From the NCBI GenBank assembly GCA_963708625.1, contig CAVPSV010000004.1, positions 1,736,001 to 1,800,000 on the forward strand: a DNA stretch of 64,000 nt, written 5' to 3'. A program made the position numbers and the translations under genes. Below are positions 38,345 to 46,297 of the stretch, piece after piece. Numbering within the stretch: the first letter of the stretch is position 1; each line of letters starts with the position of its first letter. Under the pieces are notes generated by a model. It did not search any database. It had not been told where the DNA came from and saw nothing but the letters and a program-made list of their open reading frames with translations. Source of the DNA: DASXIF01 sp036498145 (GTDB lineage Bacteria > Actinomycetota > Actinomycetes > Mycobacteriales > Jatrophihabitantaceae).

Positions 38345-40282
38345 CTGCGTGGCCAGCCACGGTGCGATGAGCGCGTCGCCGTCCGTTGAGATGTGCACAC
38401 CGTCACTGCGCACCTGCACGCCGTCCACGTCCCAGGTGAAGCTCCCACCCGGACAGAGTTCCTTGTTGAGGTCGAGCAGCACCACCCCGTGATGCGCGGC
38501 CACCCGCGCCCGGACGATGGCATTCCACGCGTCGACGCGGGCCGGATCGTCCTCGGGGTAAAGCGAGCCGTCGGGTTGCTCGCCGCGCCGGTTGTACGGC
38601 TCGGTGGCCACCACTACGCGTGTGCCCGTTGCGGCCAGCACGCTGATGGCCTGGTCGAGCTGCGCCGCGAGGTACGTGTCGTAGTCCGGTTCACCCACGT
38701 GCGTCCACTCGCCGTTGAACTCGCGATCCATCGTCTCCCAGCGGCCGACCACCAACAGCGCCTCGGCGGGACGGTCCCTGGTCATGTCACCGGCCCAGTT
38801 GGACTGCCACGGCAGACAATCGCTGCTCTCGTCGTACTGCGTACCGAAGTAGCGGTACGGACCGACGGTCGCGATGCCGCAACCGAGTGTGGCGCGGTTG
38901 ACGAGCGTGGTGTTGTCCGTCGTCGGGAAGTACTGCGCGAGCGTCCAGGCGATCGAGTCGCCGAACACGTCCACCGTCATCGGCCCCGAATGCGCCGGCG
39001 CGTGCACTGCCGCCGCCTTCACCGGGGCCTTGCCGGCCGCGGCCTTGAGCGGCGTCCCTTGCAGCACGTCGGCGCTGCCGGCGGTGACCAGCACGGGACG
39101 GTGCGCAGGCATCGCGAACAGCGCGACTGCGATGACAGCGGCAATCCCGGCGGCTGCGGCGGGCAGTAGCCGCCACGGCACGGGCCGCCACCGCTGCGCC
39201 GGGCGCTCGATCAGGAAGAACGAGGCGATTGCCACGACGAGGGTGACCCCGACGCGCAGCCCGGCCAACGGGTACCCCCGCAACCCGGTGCGCGTGCCGG
39301 TGAGCACCTGGAAGATCGGCCAATGCCAGAGGTACACGCCGTAGGAGATGCGTCCCAGCCCGACCAGCGGCGACCAGGACAGCACGCTCGCCACCACCGT
39401 GCGGCCGTCGAGGACCACCGCGCCGATCAACGCGGCTGCCGCGACCGAGACGCCGAGCATGAGCCCGTGCTGGTACTCGCTCGGTGCGCCGGTCGCGGTG
39501 TGCGCCGCGAATGCGAGCACACCGAGGCCGAGCACCGACGCGATCGGCGCCAGCGCGTGCAGGTGTTCGATCTGCGGCGACCGGCGCGCCCGGTGCCAGG
39601 CTCGGTACCACCGCCACGTCGGCTGCAGGACGGCAGCGAGGGCAGCACCGACCAGCAACTCCTGCGCACGGGTGTCGGTACCGAAGTACACCCGGCCGAG
39701 TGCAGCGACGTGACTGAGCCGGTAGGTGGCAGCTGCCGAGCCGGCGATGCCGAGCACCGAGACGACCAACAGCCGGCGCCGACGTATCTGGCGCGAGCGG
39801 GTGCCCAGCCAGATCAGCGCCAGCAGCAGTGGCCACAGCAGGTAGAACTGTTCCTCGACGCCGAGCGACCAGGTGTGCTGCAGCGGCGAGGCGGTGCCGC
39901 CCTGGGAGAAGTAGTCGGTGCCGTGCAGGGCGAAGCGCCAGTTGCTCGACCAGAGGGCGGCGCTCACCGCGTCCCCGCGTAAGCGGGTGACGGCGTCCGG
40001 CTGCAACAGCGACTGGCCGAGGAAGACGGCGACGATCATGACGAGTGCGGCGGGCAGCAGCCGGCGCGCGCGCCGCGCCCAGAACGCACCGAGTTCGGTT
40101 CGCCCGGTCCGGCCGCGTTCCTCGAGCAGCAGCGAGGTGATCAGGAAGCCGCTGAGCACGAAAAAGACGTCCACGCCGAGGAAGCCGCCGGACATGCCCG
40201 GAATCCCGGCATGCGAAGCAAGCACGGCCAGGATGGCGAGCGCGCGCACGCCATCGAGCGCCGGCATGCGCGATGTCGTCAA
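38324..40282 (-). CDS. Acyltransferase 3 / SGNH membrane acyltransferase (OafA-like)
   Basis: 652 residues, intact. The N-terminal 370 residues are an acyltransferase-3 membrane domain with about ten TM helices: LDGVRALAILAVLASHAG (catalytic His), GVDVFFVLSGFLITSLL, FWARRARRLLPA and the SLGVEEQFYLLWP motif. After one more TM segment comes a periplasm-side SGNH hydrolase-like domain: FGDSIAWTL (block I Ser) and a C-terminal DGVHIS with Asp/His. This OafA/OatA layout O-acylates surface polysaccharide, peptidoglycan or lipid; the acceptor is unknown. The last residues are shared with the UvrA-like gene through the 80-bp repeat. Confidence 0.9.
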   Translation of the reverse strand: MTTSRMPALDGVRALAILAVLASHAGIPGMSGGFLGVDVFFVLSGFLITSLLLEERGRTGRTELGAFWARRARRLLPAALVMIVAVFLGQSLLQPDAVTRLRGDAVSAALWSSNWRFALHGTDYFSQGGTASPLQHTWSLGVEEQFYLLWPLLLALIWLGTRSRQIRRRRLLVVSVLGIAGSAAATYRLSHVAALGRVYFGTDTRAQELLVGAALAAVLQPTWRWYRAWHRARRSPQIEHLHALAPIASVLGLGVLAFAAHTATGAPSEYQHGLMLGVSVAAAALIGAVVLDGRTVVASVLSWSPLVGLGRISYGVYLWHWPIFQVLTGTRTGLRGYPLAGLRVGVTLVVAIASFFLIERPAQRWRPVPWRLLPAAAAGIAAVIAVALFAMPAHRPVLVTAGSADVLQGTPLKAAAGKAPVKAAAVHAPAHSGPMTVDVFGDSIAWTLAQYFPTTDNTTLVNRATLGCGIATVGPYRYFGTQYDESSDCLPWQSNWAGDMTRDRPAEALLVVGRWETMDREFNGEWTHVGEPDYDTYLAAQLDQAISVLAATGTRVVVATEPYNRRGEQPDGSLYPEDDPARVDAWNAIVRARVAAHHGVVLLDLNKELCPGGSFTWDVDGVQVRSDGVHISTDGDALIAPWLATQLQAART

Positions 40283-40360
40283 CGTCTACCTCGGCGATCC
40301 GCGGACCCACAATCCGCGGGTACAAGATGTACCAGTTGTGGACGTCTCCGGCGCGTTGGA

Positions 40361-40405
40361 TGGGGGAGAGTTTGCATCGCGATTCGGATGCAAACCCTCC
40401 CCCGA
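40361..40405. terminator. Perfect-stem palindrome downstream of the pspC gene
   Basis: GGGGGAGAGTTTGCATC and GATGCAAACCCTCCCCC around GCGATTCG; the strongest stem of the GGGGA palindrome group. It lies between the acyltransferase start (40282) and the PspC stop (40429). Confidence 0.6.
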
Positions 40406-40428
40406 TGGGGGAATAGCCCTAATTCTGG

Positions 40429-41841
40429 TCAGTTGAGGTGTTCGACCGAGATCTGCCCGTCTGCCAGCCGCACGTGCACGGTGACCGGTGCGCCCGCCGC
40501 GGTGGTCGGCGGCAAGACGGTGCGCGAGACGTTGTAACCGCCGGTGTCCGTTGCTTGCGCTCCGTCGACCTCGACGTCGCCCGCGTGCACGTCCGCCTCG
40601 ACGGTGACGTTCTCCGTCGGCAGGGCGATGATCCGCACCTGGCCGGATGCGACCGTGATCGTCACCTGATGGCCGGCGGACAGCTGCCCGAGGTGCCGTA
40701 GGTCCAGCACCGCCTGACCGAACGCCAGCCGGTAGTCCGGCCGCAGCTGCGACTCCGCCGTCGGTGTCCAGTCCCGCGCGCCGAAGCCGTCGTGCAACTG
40801 CGCCCCGGTATTGCCGAATGCGATCAGCCCGACTACCGCCGGCACCAGCAGCAAGGTGAGCGACCATGGCGTGCGACGCAGCGCCATGCCCAGCAGCAGC
40901 GCCAGCACGACGATGCCGAACGTCACCCAGAAGTAGACGGGCAGCGCGACACCGACGGCCGCGTCGACCGCGCCGATGATGCCGAGCGTGACCACCAGCG
41001 CGCCGATCGCGCCGATGCGGATAGGGAACGCACGCCGGCGTCGTTCGCGGCTCGCCGCGCGGGCCTCGGTGATCCACTGCCGCCCTTCGCCCACCCAGGT
41101 TGGCCGTGCGGCGCTGTCCTCAGCGCCCCAGTTCGCGCCCCAGCCGGTTCCCCAGCCACTGCGCCAGTTCTCGCGCGAGAAGACGCTGGTGTCCTCCGTG
41201 GCGCCGACAACACCGCCGCCGGCTTCGGCGGCCCCGGGGTCCTTGGTGAGGTTCACGGCACCAGCGGCGCCAGGTGCGGTGCCGGTGGCGCTGGTGGGGC
41301 CCGCGGCACCGGTCGCGCTCGGCGGCCCGGGCGGCATCGGCCCGTCGGTACCCCGCCAGGGGTCGCTCGGCATGCGCCAGTGGCCACGACGGCCCCGCCC
41401 GCCGAAGGCCAGCACCAGGATGATGACGACGACCAGCACCGGGATGAACGGATGCGGTGCCCACCAGCTGAATGCGACGGCCCAGATCAGCACGCCGACG
41501 GCGATGGCGACGAGCCAGACCGGGATCCGGCGGCGCCGCAGCCCGTGCACGAACCCGTCGATCGGCGCGTGCGCAGTTCCCTGTTCCGGGATGGCCGCCC
41601 ACGCCAGCAGGTAGGCGAGCACGCCGGCACCGCCGAAGAACGCGGCGGTCGCGAACAGCACCCGGAACAGCACCGGGTCGACGTCGAAGTATTCGCCCAG
41701 GCCGCCCGCGACGCCGGCGCCTACCCGATCGTTGCGGCTGCGTCGCAGCAGTCGTGGCGAACGCATGGGCGGCGGCGCGGGTGGCGGCGGCGGTGGTGCG
41801 GACACACCGCCATCCTCTCCGCGGTCAGTAGTAGCGGTCAT
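40429..41841 (-). CDS. PspC-domain membrane protein with C-terminal adhesin-like domain
   Basis: 470 residues. A short Pro-rich N-terminus is followed by a PspC domain (RVGAGVAGGLGEYFDVDPVLFRVLF and a TM helix), a second TM pair, a low-complexity Gly/Ala/Pro cytoplasmic stretch, three more TM helices (about residues 290-365), and a beta-rich tail (AVLDLRHLGQLSAGHQVTITVASGQVRI) like the LiaF/DUF4097 putative adhesin domain. Such proteins act in envelope-stress sensing. The start is ATG at 41841, 115 bp from the divergent PspC-kinase. An upstream in-frame ATG at 41877 is possible. Confidence 0.85.
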   Translation of the reverse strand: MTATTDRGEDGGVSAPPPPPPAPPPMRSPRLLRRSRNDRVGAGVAGGLGEYFDVDPVLFRVLFATAAFFGGAGVLAYLLAWAAIPEQGTAHAPIDGFVHGLRRRRIPVWLVAIAVGVLIWAVAFSWWAPHPFIPVLVVVIILVLAFGGRGRRGHWRMPSDPWRGTDGPMPPGPPSATGAAGPTSATGTAPGAAGAVNLTKDPGAAEAGGGVVGATEDTSVFSRENWRSGWGTGWGANWGAEDSAARPTWVGEGRQWITEARAASRERRRRAFPIRIGAIGALVVTLGIIGAVDAAVGVALPVYFWVTFGIVVLALLLGMALRRTPWSLTLLLVPAVVGLIAFGNTGAQLHDGFGARDWTPTAESQLRPDYRLAFGQAVLDLRHLGQLSAGHQVTITVASGQVRIIALPTENVTVEADVHAGDVEVDGAQATDTGGYNVSRTVLPPTTAAGAPVTVHVRLADGQISVEHLN

Positions 41842-41886
41842 GACCGCAACAGTGCCGCCCTGGGCCGTTCGGCACATCGGGATCGG

Positions 41887-41951
41887 CCCTGATTCGTACC
41901 CTGAACTCCCAACTCAGGGCAGGTCCCGATGCGACCCGATCGGTATCAGGG
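41887..41951. promoter_or_regulatory. Candidate operator: four CCCTGA/TCAGGG half-sites
   Basis: CCCTGA at 41887 and 41899, TCAGGG at 41914 and 41946. The middle pair forms CCCTGA-N9-TCAGGG. All lie in the 115-bp divergent gap between the two pspC genes, a natural site for the adjacent response regulator. Confidence 0.45.
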
Positions 41952-41956
41952 CGATC

Positions 41957-43156
41957 ATGGACGTCGTGACCGCGCTGAGGAGCCCAGCCCCGGCCGTTCC
42001 GCGCCGCCGGCTGTACCGGCGGCCGGACCGCGGGCTGGTCGGGGGCGTGTGCGTGGGCATCGCCGAGCACGTCCGGCTTCGGCCGAGGCTGGTTCGGATC
42101 ATCTTCGCGATCCTGGTGGGCGCCGGCGGCATGGGTCTCGCGCTGTACGGGGCGTACTGGATCGTGCTACCCACCGCGCCGGACGCGAAGCGCAGCCGCA
42201 TCCCCACCTGGCTGGAATACGTGCTCGCCATCGCCGCGGGCGCCGGCGCGGTGCTGATCGTCGCGCATGCCACGCCGATCGGCGGGTTGTTCGTGCCCAC
42301 GATGCTGGCCTGCCTGGGCGGTGCGCTGATCTGGCGCCAGGCGACCGACGCCGACCGCGGACGTTGGCGCAAGCTGTCCCGCGATTCGCTGCAGGCGCGC
42401 ACCGCGGACCGGGCCGGCCGGCTGCGCACCTTCATCGGTGCCGCGCTGGTGTTGGGCGGCGGCATCCTGGTGCTGGTCGAATCGAACTTCACCGCACTGC
42501 GTGACGGGTTCCTGCTGCTCGTGGTGGCGCTGCTCGGCCTGGCGCTGCTGACCGGCCCGTGGTGGATGGGGCTGGTCACCGCGCTGCGCGAGGAGACGAG
42601 TGAACGCATCCGCTCGCAGGAACGCGCCGACATCGCCGCGCACCTGCACGATTCGGTACTGCAGACGCTGGCGCTGATCCAGCGCAACTCATCGTCGCCG
42701 CGTGAGGTGTCGCGGTTGGCGCGCGGGCAGGAACGGGAACTGCGCACGCTGCTCTACGGCGAGCGCACCGCGTCCGGGCAGCTTGCGGACGAGCTGCGCC
42801 GGATGGCTGCCGAGGTCGAGGATGCGTACGCGATCGGCATCGAGGTGGTCATCGTCGGCGATGCGGCGATGACGGAGCACATGACCGCGGCGACCGCGGC
42901 GGCGCGCGAGGCACTGGTGAACGCGGCAAAACACAGCGGCGTCACCGCCGCCTCCCTGTACGCGGAGGTCGAAGCGTCGGCAGTGAGCGTCTTCGTCAAG
43001 GACCGCGGGGTGGGCTTCGAGCTCGACGATGTCGCCGACGACCGACAGGGCGTGCGCTCCTCGATCATCGGACGGATCGAACGGCATGGGGGAGACGTGA
43101 AGGTGCGCACACAGCCAGGTAGCGGTACCGAGGTCGAGATCAGGATGCCGCGATGA
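41957..43156 (+). CDS. PspC-domain sensor histidine kinase (LiaS/DesK-like)
   Basis: 399 residues. An N-terminal PspC domain (GLVGGVCVGIAEHVRLRPRLVRIIFAIL) is fused to four or five TM helices (about residues 50-200), then a HisKA_3 dimerisation domain with HLHDSVLQTLALIQ (phospho-acceptor His231) and a HATPase domain with ALVNAAKHSGV (N-box) and VKDRGVGFEL. It pairs with the NarL-type regulator that starts inside its stop (ATGA). The PspC fusion and divergent PspC partner suggest detection of membrane stress. Confidence 0.9.
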   Translation: MDVVTALRSPAPAVPRRRLYRRPDRGLVGGVCVGIAEHVRLRPRLVRIIFAILVGAGGMGLALYGAYWIVLPTAPDAKRSRIPTWLEYVLAIAAGAGAVLIVAHATPIGGLFVPTMLACLGGALIWRQATDADRGRWRKLSRDSLQARTADRAGRLRTFIGAALVLGGGILVLVESNFTALRDGFLLLVVALLGLALLTGPWWMGLVTALREETSERIRSQERADIAAHLHDSVLQTLALIQRNSSSPREVSRLARGQERELRTLLYGERTASGQLADELRRMAAEVEDAYAIGIEVVIVGDAAMTEHMTAATAAAREALVNAAKHSGVTAASLYAEVEASAVSVFVKDRGVGFELDDVADDRQGVRSSIIGRIERHGGDVKVRTQPGSGTEVEIRMPR

Positions 43157-43791
43157 CCGCTCGAGTAGTCCTGGTCGATGACCATGCGATGTTCCGCTCG
43201 GGGGTGCGCGCCGAGTTGGGTGACCGGGTTCAACTGGTCGGTGAGGCGGGCACGACGGCCGAAGCCGTGCGGGTCATCACGAACACGCGGCCGGACGTGG
43301 TGCTGCTGGACGTGCACATGCCCGACGGCGGTGGACTGGCGGTGCTGGAGGCCATTGGCGAGTCGCTGCCGGACACTCGGTTCCTGGCGCTGTCGGTGTC
43401 CGATGCGGCCGAGGACGTGATCGCGCTCATTCGCGCCGGCGCCCGCGGGTACGTCACCAAGACGATCTCCGCGGACGACCTTGCGGCCGCGATCGTGCGC
43501 GTCGGGGATGGGGACGTGGTGTTCAGCCCGAGGTTGGCGGGTTTCGTGCTCGACGCGTTCCGCGATGCGCCAGTGGCCCCGTCGGTGGATCCGGACTTCG
43601 ACCAGCTCACCCCGCGTGAGCGCGAGGTTCTGCGGTTACTGGCGCGTGGCTACGCGTACAAGGAGATCGCCGCGGAGCTGTTCATCTCCATCAAGACGGT
43701 GGAGACGCACGCGTCCAACGTGCTGCGCAAGCTGCAGCTGTCCAGCCGGCACCAGCTCACCCGCTGGGCCGCCGACCGCCGCATGCTCTAA
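43153..43791 (+). CDS. NarL/LuxR-family response regulator
   Basis: 212 residues. The receiver domain has VLVDDHAMF, phospho-acceptor Asp53 in LLDVHMPDGG and the conserved Lys in GYVTKTIS. The C-terminal LuxR-type HTH is LTPREREVLRLLARGYAYKEIAAEL and KTVETHASNVLRKLQ. Its ATG overlaps the kinase TGA, so the two are cotranslated. It probably controls the divergent pspC genes. Confidence 0.94.
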   Translation: MTARVVLVDDHAMFRSGVRAELGDRVQLVGEAGTTAEAVRVITNTRPDVVLLDVHMPDGGGLAVLEAIGESLPDTRFLALSVSDAAEDVIALIRAGARGYVTKTISADDLAAAIVRVGDGDVVFSPRLAGFVLDAFRDAPVAPSVDPDFDQLTPREREVLRLLARGYAYKEIAAELFISIKTVETHASNVLRKLQLSSRHQLTRWAADRRML

Positions 43792-43826
43792 CGCGCGCCG
43801 TTACAGACGTGCAGTGACATGGCCTG

Positions 43827-45554
43827 TCAGGTCTTTGCAGCAACGTGCTGAAGGTATTCCTTGCGCGCCAGTTCGATGAGATCGGCCCAGCGCTTTCTGA
43901 GGGCATCGACATCTGCCTTCTCCAGCCGAAGCTGTTCATCCTTCAGGTTTTCGCGAGCCACCTTCTGGAGGGCCTTGTTGCGAGCCAGGGCCTGCCCCTT
44001 GACGAGGGCGTAGATAACATCGCTGCGCTGGTTCCACAGTGATTGAAGTTTCAGCAAGTGTTGATTGCCCGGGTTCAGTGCGACCGACTTCGACAGCTCG
44101 ACACCTATCGTGCGCAGCGGACCGCCGTTGGCGGCTTCGTAGTCGCTGAGCGTCTTGATCTTGGTGAGGCGCTTTTCCGCCTCGTCCAGATACTGCCCTA
44201 TCTTCCGGACTCCCTTGACCTCGTCCATTGTTGCGCCGACACCCGTGGCGATCTGCGTGGCGATCTGCCTATAGGTAGCGAGCAAATCGCGACTGGGCTT
44301 GCGTCGTTCGCCGACCTGCCAGCTCAGGGCCTGGAATGCTTTGCCGGCAGGCGTATCCGCGCCTGCGGCATCCTTGGCGACGTTGATGTCCGTCATCAGG
44401 TCACCCATTCGCGTGAAAGTCGCTGCTACGCGGATGAACTTCTCCTTCAATTCCGTCGGAAGCTTCTCGTAGGTTTCCACGTCGTTGCCCCGCAGATCCT
44501 TGGGCGCAAAGCGCGAGCCCGAGCCGTCGAGATCCCGCACACGCTTCGCTGCTTTCACCAACCCTGGTGAGAGCTGCAGACCCGGCAGAGCGGATGCGCA
44601 TGCCTTAACCGGATCGGTGATGAAGGCGTCGAAGTCGATAAGGTCCTTCTCTGCGGCCAGGGCCGCGCGCTCATCGCGCTTCGCACGCACCCGATCACTG
44701 TCGCTCTTTAGCTGGCGATCCTCCTCGCTGGAGCGTCGCGGTTTCGTGTCGTCCGCGCGATTGCGGTGGGTACCCAACGCGGTCGCCGTCCTCGCTGCCG
44801 AGCCTGTCGTCCCGGACTGGCCTTTCGGGGCAGTTGGCGCCCCACCGGGTCGAGGCTGTGGCTTCCACACCACATCCGGGTCGCTGCCGGGTTGGGCGCG
44901 CCGCACCGCCTTCCGTATTTGGTTGAGGATGTCCTCGTCGGATCGCTCCCGAGCCACCACGCTCAGGTTCCCTCCTTTCCGGCGCGCAACAAGAAAGCCG
45001 GAGAGCCGCTTCACGTCGTTGCCCGCCAGCTCGGAGCTTTCGCCGATGAGGATGTGTTTGGCGCCGTCCATGTACACGTTCGCCGTGTTCCCGGACTTAA
45101 GGGCGCGAATTTCAGCCCCGTTGGCGTCATCGACATCCTTTGCCGTCGACGCTCCGGGCGTATGCGTTCCGCCGACGACCTGTGTCCACTGGGCATCGCG
45201 AGTGTTCTTGTCGGGGGGCGGCGGCGCGGGAGCAGGCCTTGGGGGCATTGAAGGGCTCGGCGGCGCCGCAGATTGTTCAGAGGATGACGAGGTGGCGGCG
45301 AACGGACTGACCAACGGGTCGTCGTCGGGGTCGATGGTGAGATCGACCTCCGGGTGTTTCTTGATGAACCCCTCGCGCAGCTTCTTCCGGGACTTGTCAC
45401 CGCTGATGACGAGCCAGTGCCGCCACGTCTGGGCGTCGGGGCCGGTCAGCAGGTCCAGGAGTTGCTGGAGATAATCTTCTCGCCCCGCATCGCTGAGGGT
45501 GACGAGCGACATGTCGGTGTCGTCTTCGTCCAATTGCACATGTTTGGACTCCAC
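43827..45554 (-). CDS. Unrecognised 575-residue protein in AT-richer DNA
   Basis: I do not recognise the family. AGGAG 4 nt before the GTG at 45554 sets the start; the open frame extends to a TTG at 45590. Layout: an N-terminal alpha/beta segment (MSLVTLSDAGREDYLQQLL, WRHWLVISGD), a Ser/Pro/Ala-rich linker (about residues 82-115), a small domain with GNTANVYMDGAKHILIGE and GNLSVVARERSDEDILNQI, a basic linker, then about 300 residues predicted mostly helical, ending in charged coiled-coil-like helices. No signal peptide, TM helix or catalytic motif. GC is visibly lower (line 44041-44100 is 53%). It sits alone between the two-component genes and chorismate mutase, suggesting acquisition. Confidence 0.75.
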   Translation of the reverse strand: MESKHVQLDEDDTDMSLVTLSDAGREDYLQQLLDLLTGPDAQTWRHWLVISGDKSRKKLREGFIKKHPEVDLTIDPDDDPLVSPFAATSSSSEQSAAPPSPSMPPRPAPAPPPPDKNTRDAQWTQVVGGTHTPGASTAKDVDDANGAEIRALKSGNTANVYMDGAKHILIGESSELAGNDVKRLSGFLVARRKGGNLSVVARERSDEDILNQIRKAVRRAQPGSDPDVVWKPQPRPGGAPTAPKGQSGTTGSAARTATALGTHRNRADDTKPRRSSEEDRQLKSDSDRVRAKRDERAALAAEKDLIDFDAFITDPVKACASALPGLQLSPGLVKAAKRVRDLDGSGSRFAPKDLRGNDVETYEKLPTELKEKFIRVAATFTRMGDLMTDINVAKDAAGADTPAGKAFQALSWQVGERRKPSRDLLATYRQIATQIATGVGATMDEVKGVRKIGQYLDEAEKRLTKIKTLSDYEAANGGPLRTIGVELSKSVALNPGNQHLLKLQSLWNQRSDVIYALVKGQALARNKALQKVARENLKDEQLRLEKADVDALRKRWADLIELARKEYLQHVAAKT

Positions 45555-45733
45555 GGGGCTCCTGACGGTGGAGACGACCCAGCATGGCAACGCAGCGTCG
45601 TCAGCGGATCAAGCGTCCGATCAGTTGACTACGTGCGGCTTCGAGCGATGTACCGAGTGTCGGGTATTTGCCGTGGCCGTTTCGGCTGGGTCTACGTTGA
45701 TCAACCGCTCGACAAGAGCGGGTGCGTCTCCGG

Positions 45734-46012
45734 CTAACGCGCGCCGCGGCAGACGAGGAGTACCGCGTCGGCCAGGTGCGGGCCTTGCGCGCCCAGCGCA
45801 TCGCGGTAGGTCTCCAGGATCACCCGTTCGCGGCCCAGTTCCACCCGAGTGCCGCCCGCGTTCATGCGTGCGGTCTGGATGCGGCGGGACAGTCGGGCGC
45901 GTTCGGCGACGAGGTTGACGAGCGCCCCGTCGATGGCGTCGATCTGGTTGCGGAGCGTCGAAACGAGGTCGGCGTCGGCATCGCTGCCGGTCTTGTCGAT
46001 CGCGGTGGTCAT
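45734..46012 (-). CDS. Chorismate mutase (AroQ class)
   Basis: Converts chorismate to prephenate for Phe and Tyr. 92 residues, all helical, with LRNQIDAIDGALVNLVAERARLSRRIQ (active-site Arg residues) and RERVILETYRDALG. It resembles the short AroQ-delta enzyme of M. tuberculosis (Rv0948c), which is activated by DAHP synthase. The frame is open further upstream, but AGAGGAC 8 nt before the ATG at 46012 marks the start, and the upstream extension would run across a terminator. As in mycobacteria it lies beside uvrD1. Confidence 0.92.
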   Translation of the reverse strand: MTTAIDKTGSDADADLVSTLRNQIDAIDGALVNLVAERARLSRRIQTARMNAGGTRVELGRERVILETYRDALGAQGPHLADAVLLVCRGAR

Positions 46013-46064
46013 CTCGTGTCCTCTTCGGTCGGCTCCGGCCCCTCGGGTTTCCTGCCCCGGAACG

Positions 46065-46096
46065 AAAAACGCCCCGGGGCCGTGGGCCCGGGGCGT
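46065..46096 (-). terminator. Rho-independent terminator, minus strand
   Basis: ACGCCCCGGGCCC and its near complement GGCCCCGGGGCGT form a strong GC stem followed by TTTTT on the minus strand. It ends 17 nt after the 44-residue ORF stop and precedes chorismate mutase. Confidence 0.85.
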
Positions 46097-46112
46097 CGGA
46101 TTGTTGGTCTGG

Positions 46113-46247
46113 TCAGCCAGCAACGACGGGCACCGAGCTGCGGTACCCGTAGAAAAACTCGTAGGACTGGCGGAGCACGTCATCGATGGTTACAGACTCC
46201 GGGCGGCCGGGCAAGTCCGATGCGTACCGCGGCTCACCTGAGGGCAC
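46113..46247 (-). CDS. Small ORF, 44 residues, directly before a terminator
   Basis: The family is not recognised. The GTG start at 46247 gives VPSGEPRYASDLPGRPESV, then TIDDVLRQSYEFFYGYRSS and VPVVAG. The frame opens after a TGA about 36 nt upstream. Support: stop codon 17 nt before an intrinsic terminator on the same strand, non-random composition with aromatic SYEFFYGY, and no competing gene in the 286-bp gap. It could be a small regulatory or membrane-associated protein, or the remnant 3' end of a lost gene. A start further left than the GTG is not available. Confidence 0.45.
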   Translation of the reverse strand: MPSGEPRYASDLPGRPESVTIDDVLRQSYEFFYGYRSSVPVVAG

Positions 46248-46297
46248 CTCGTCCGGACGGTCCCGTCGCCCCGAAACTCAGGTCGGCGGCGGAGCGC

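Noticed and set aside
46013..46183. N-terminal extension of chorismate mutase
   Set aside because: It would run across an intrinsic terminator, and a ribosome site precedes the internal ATG at 46012.
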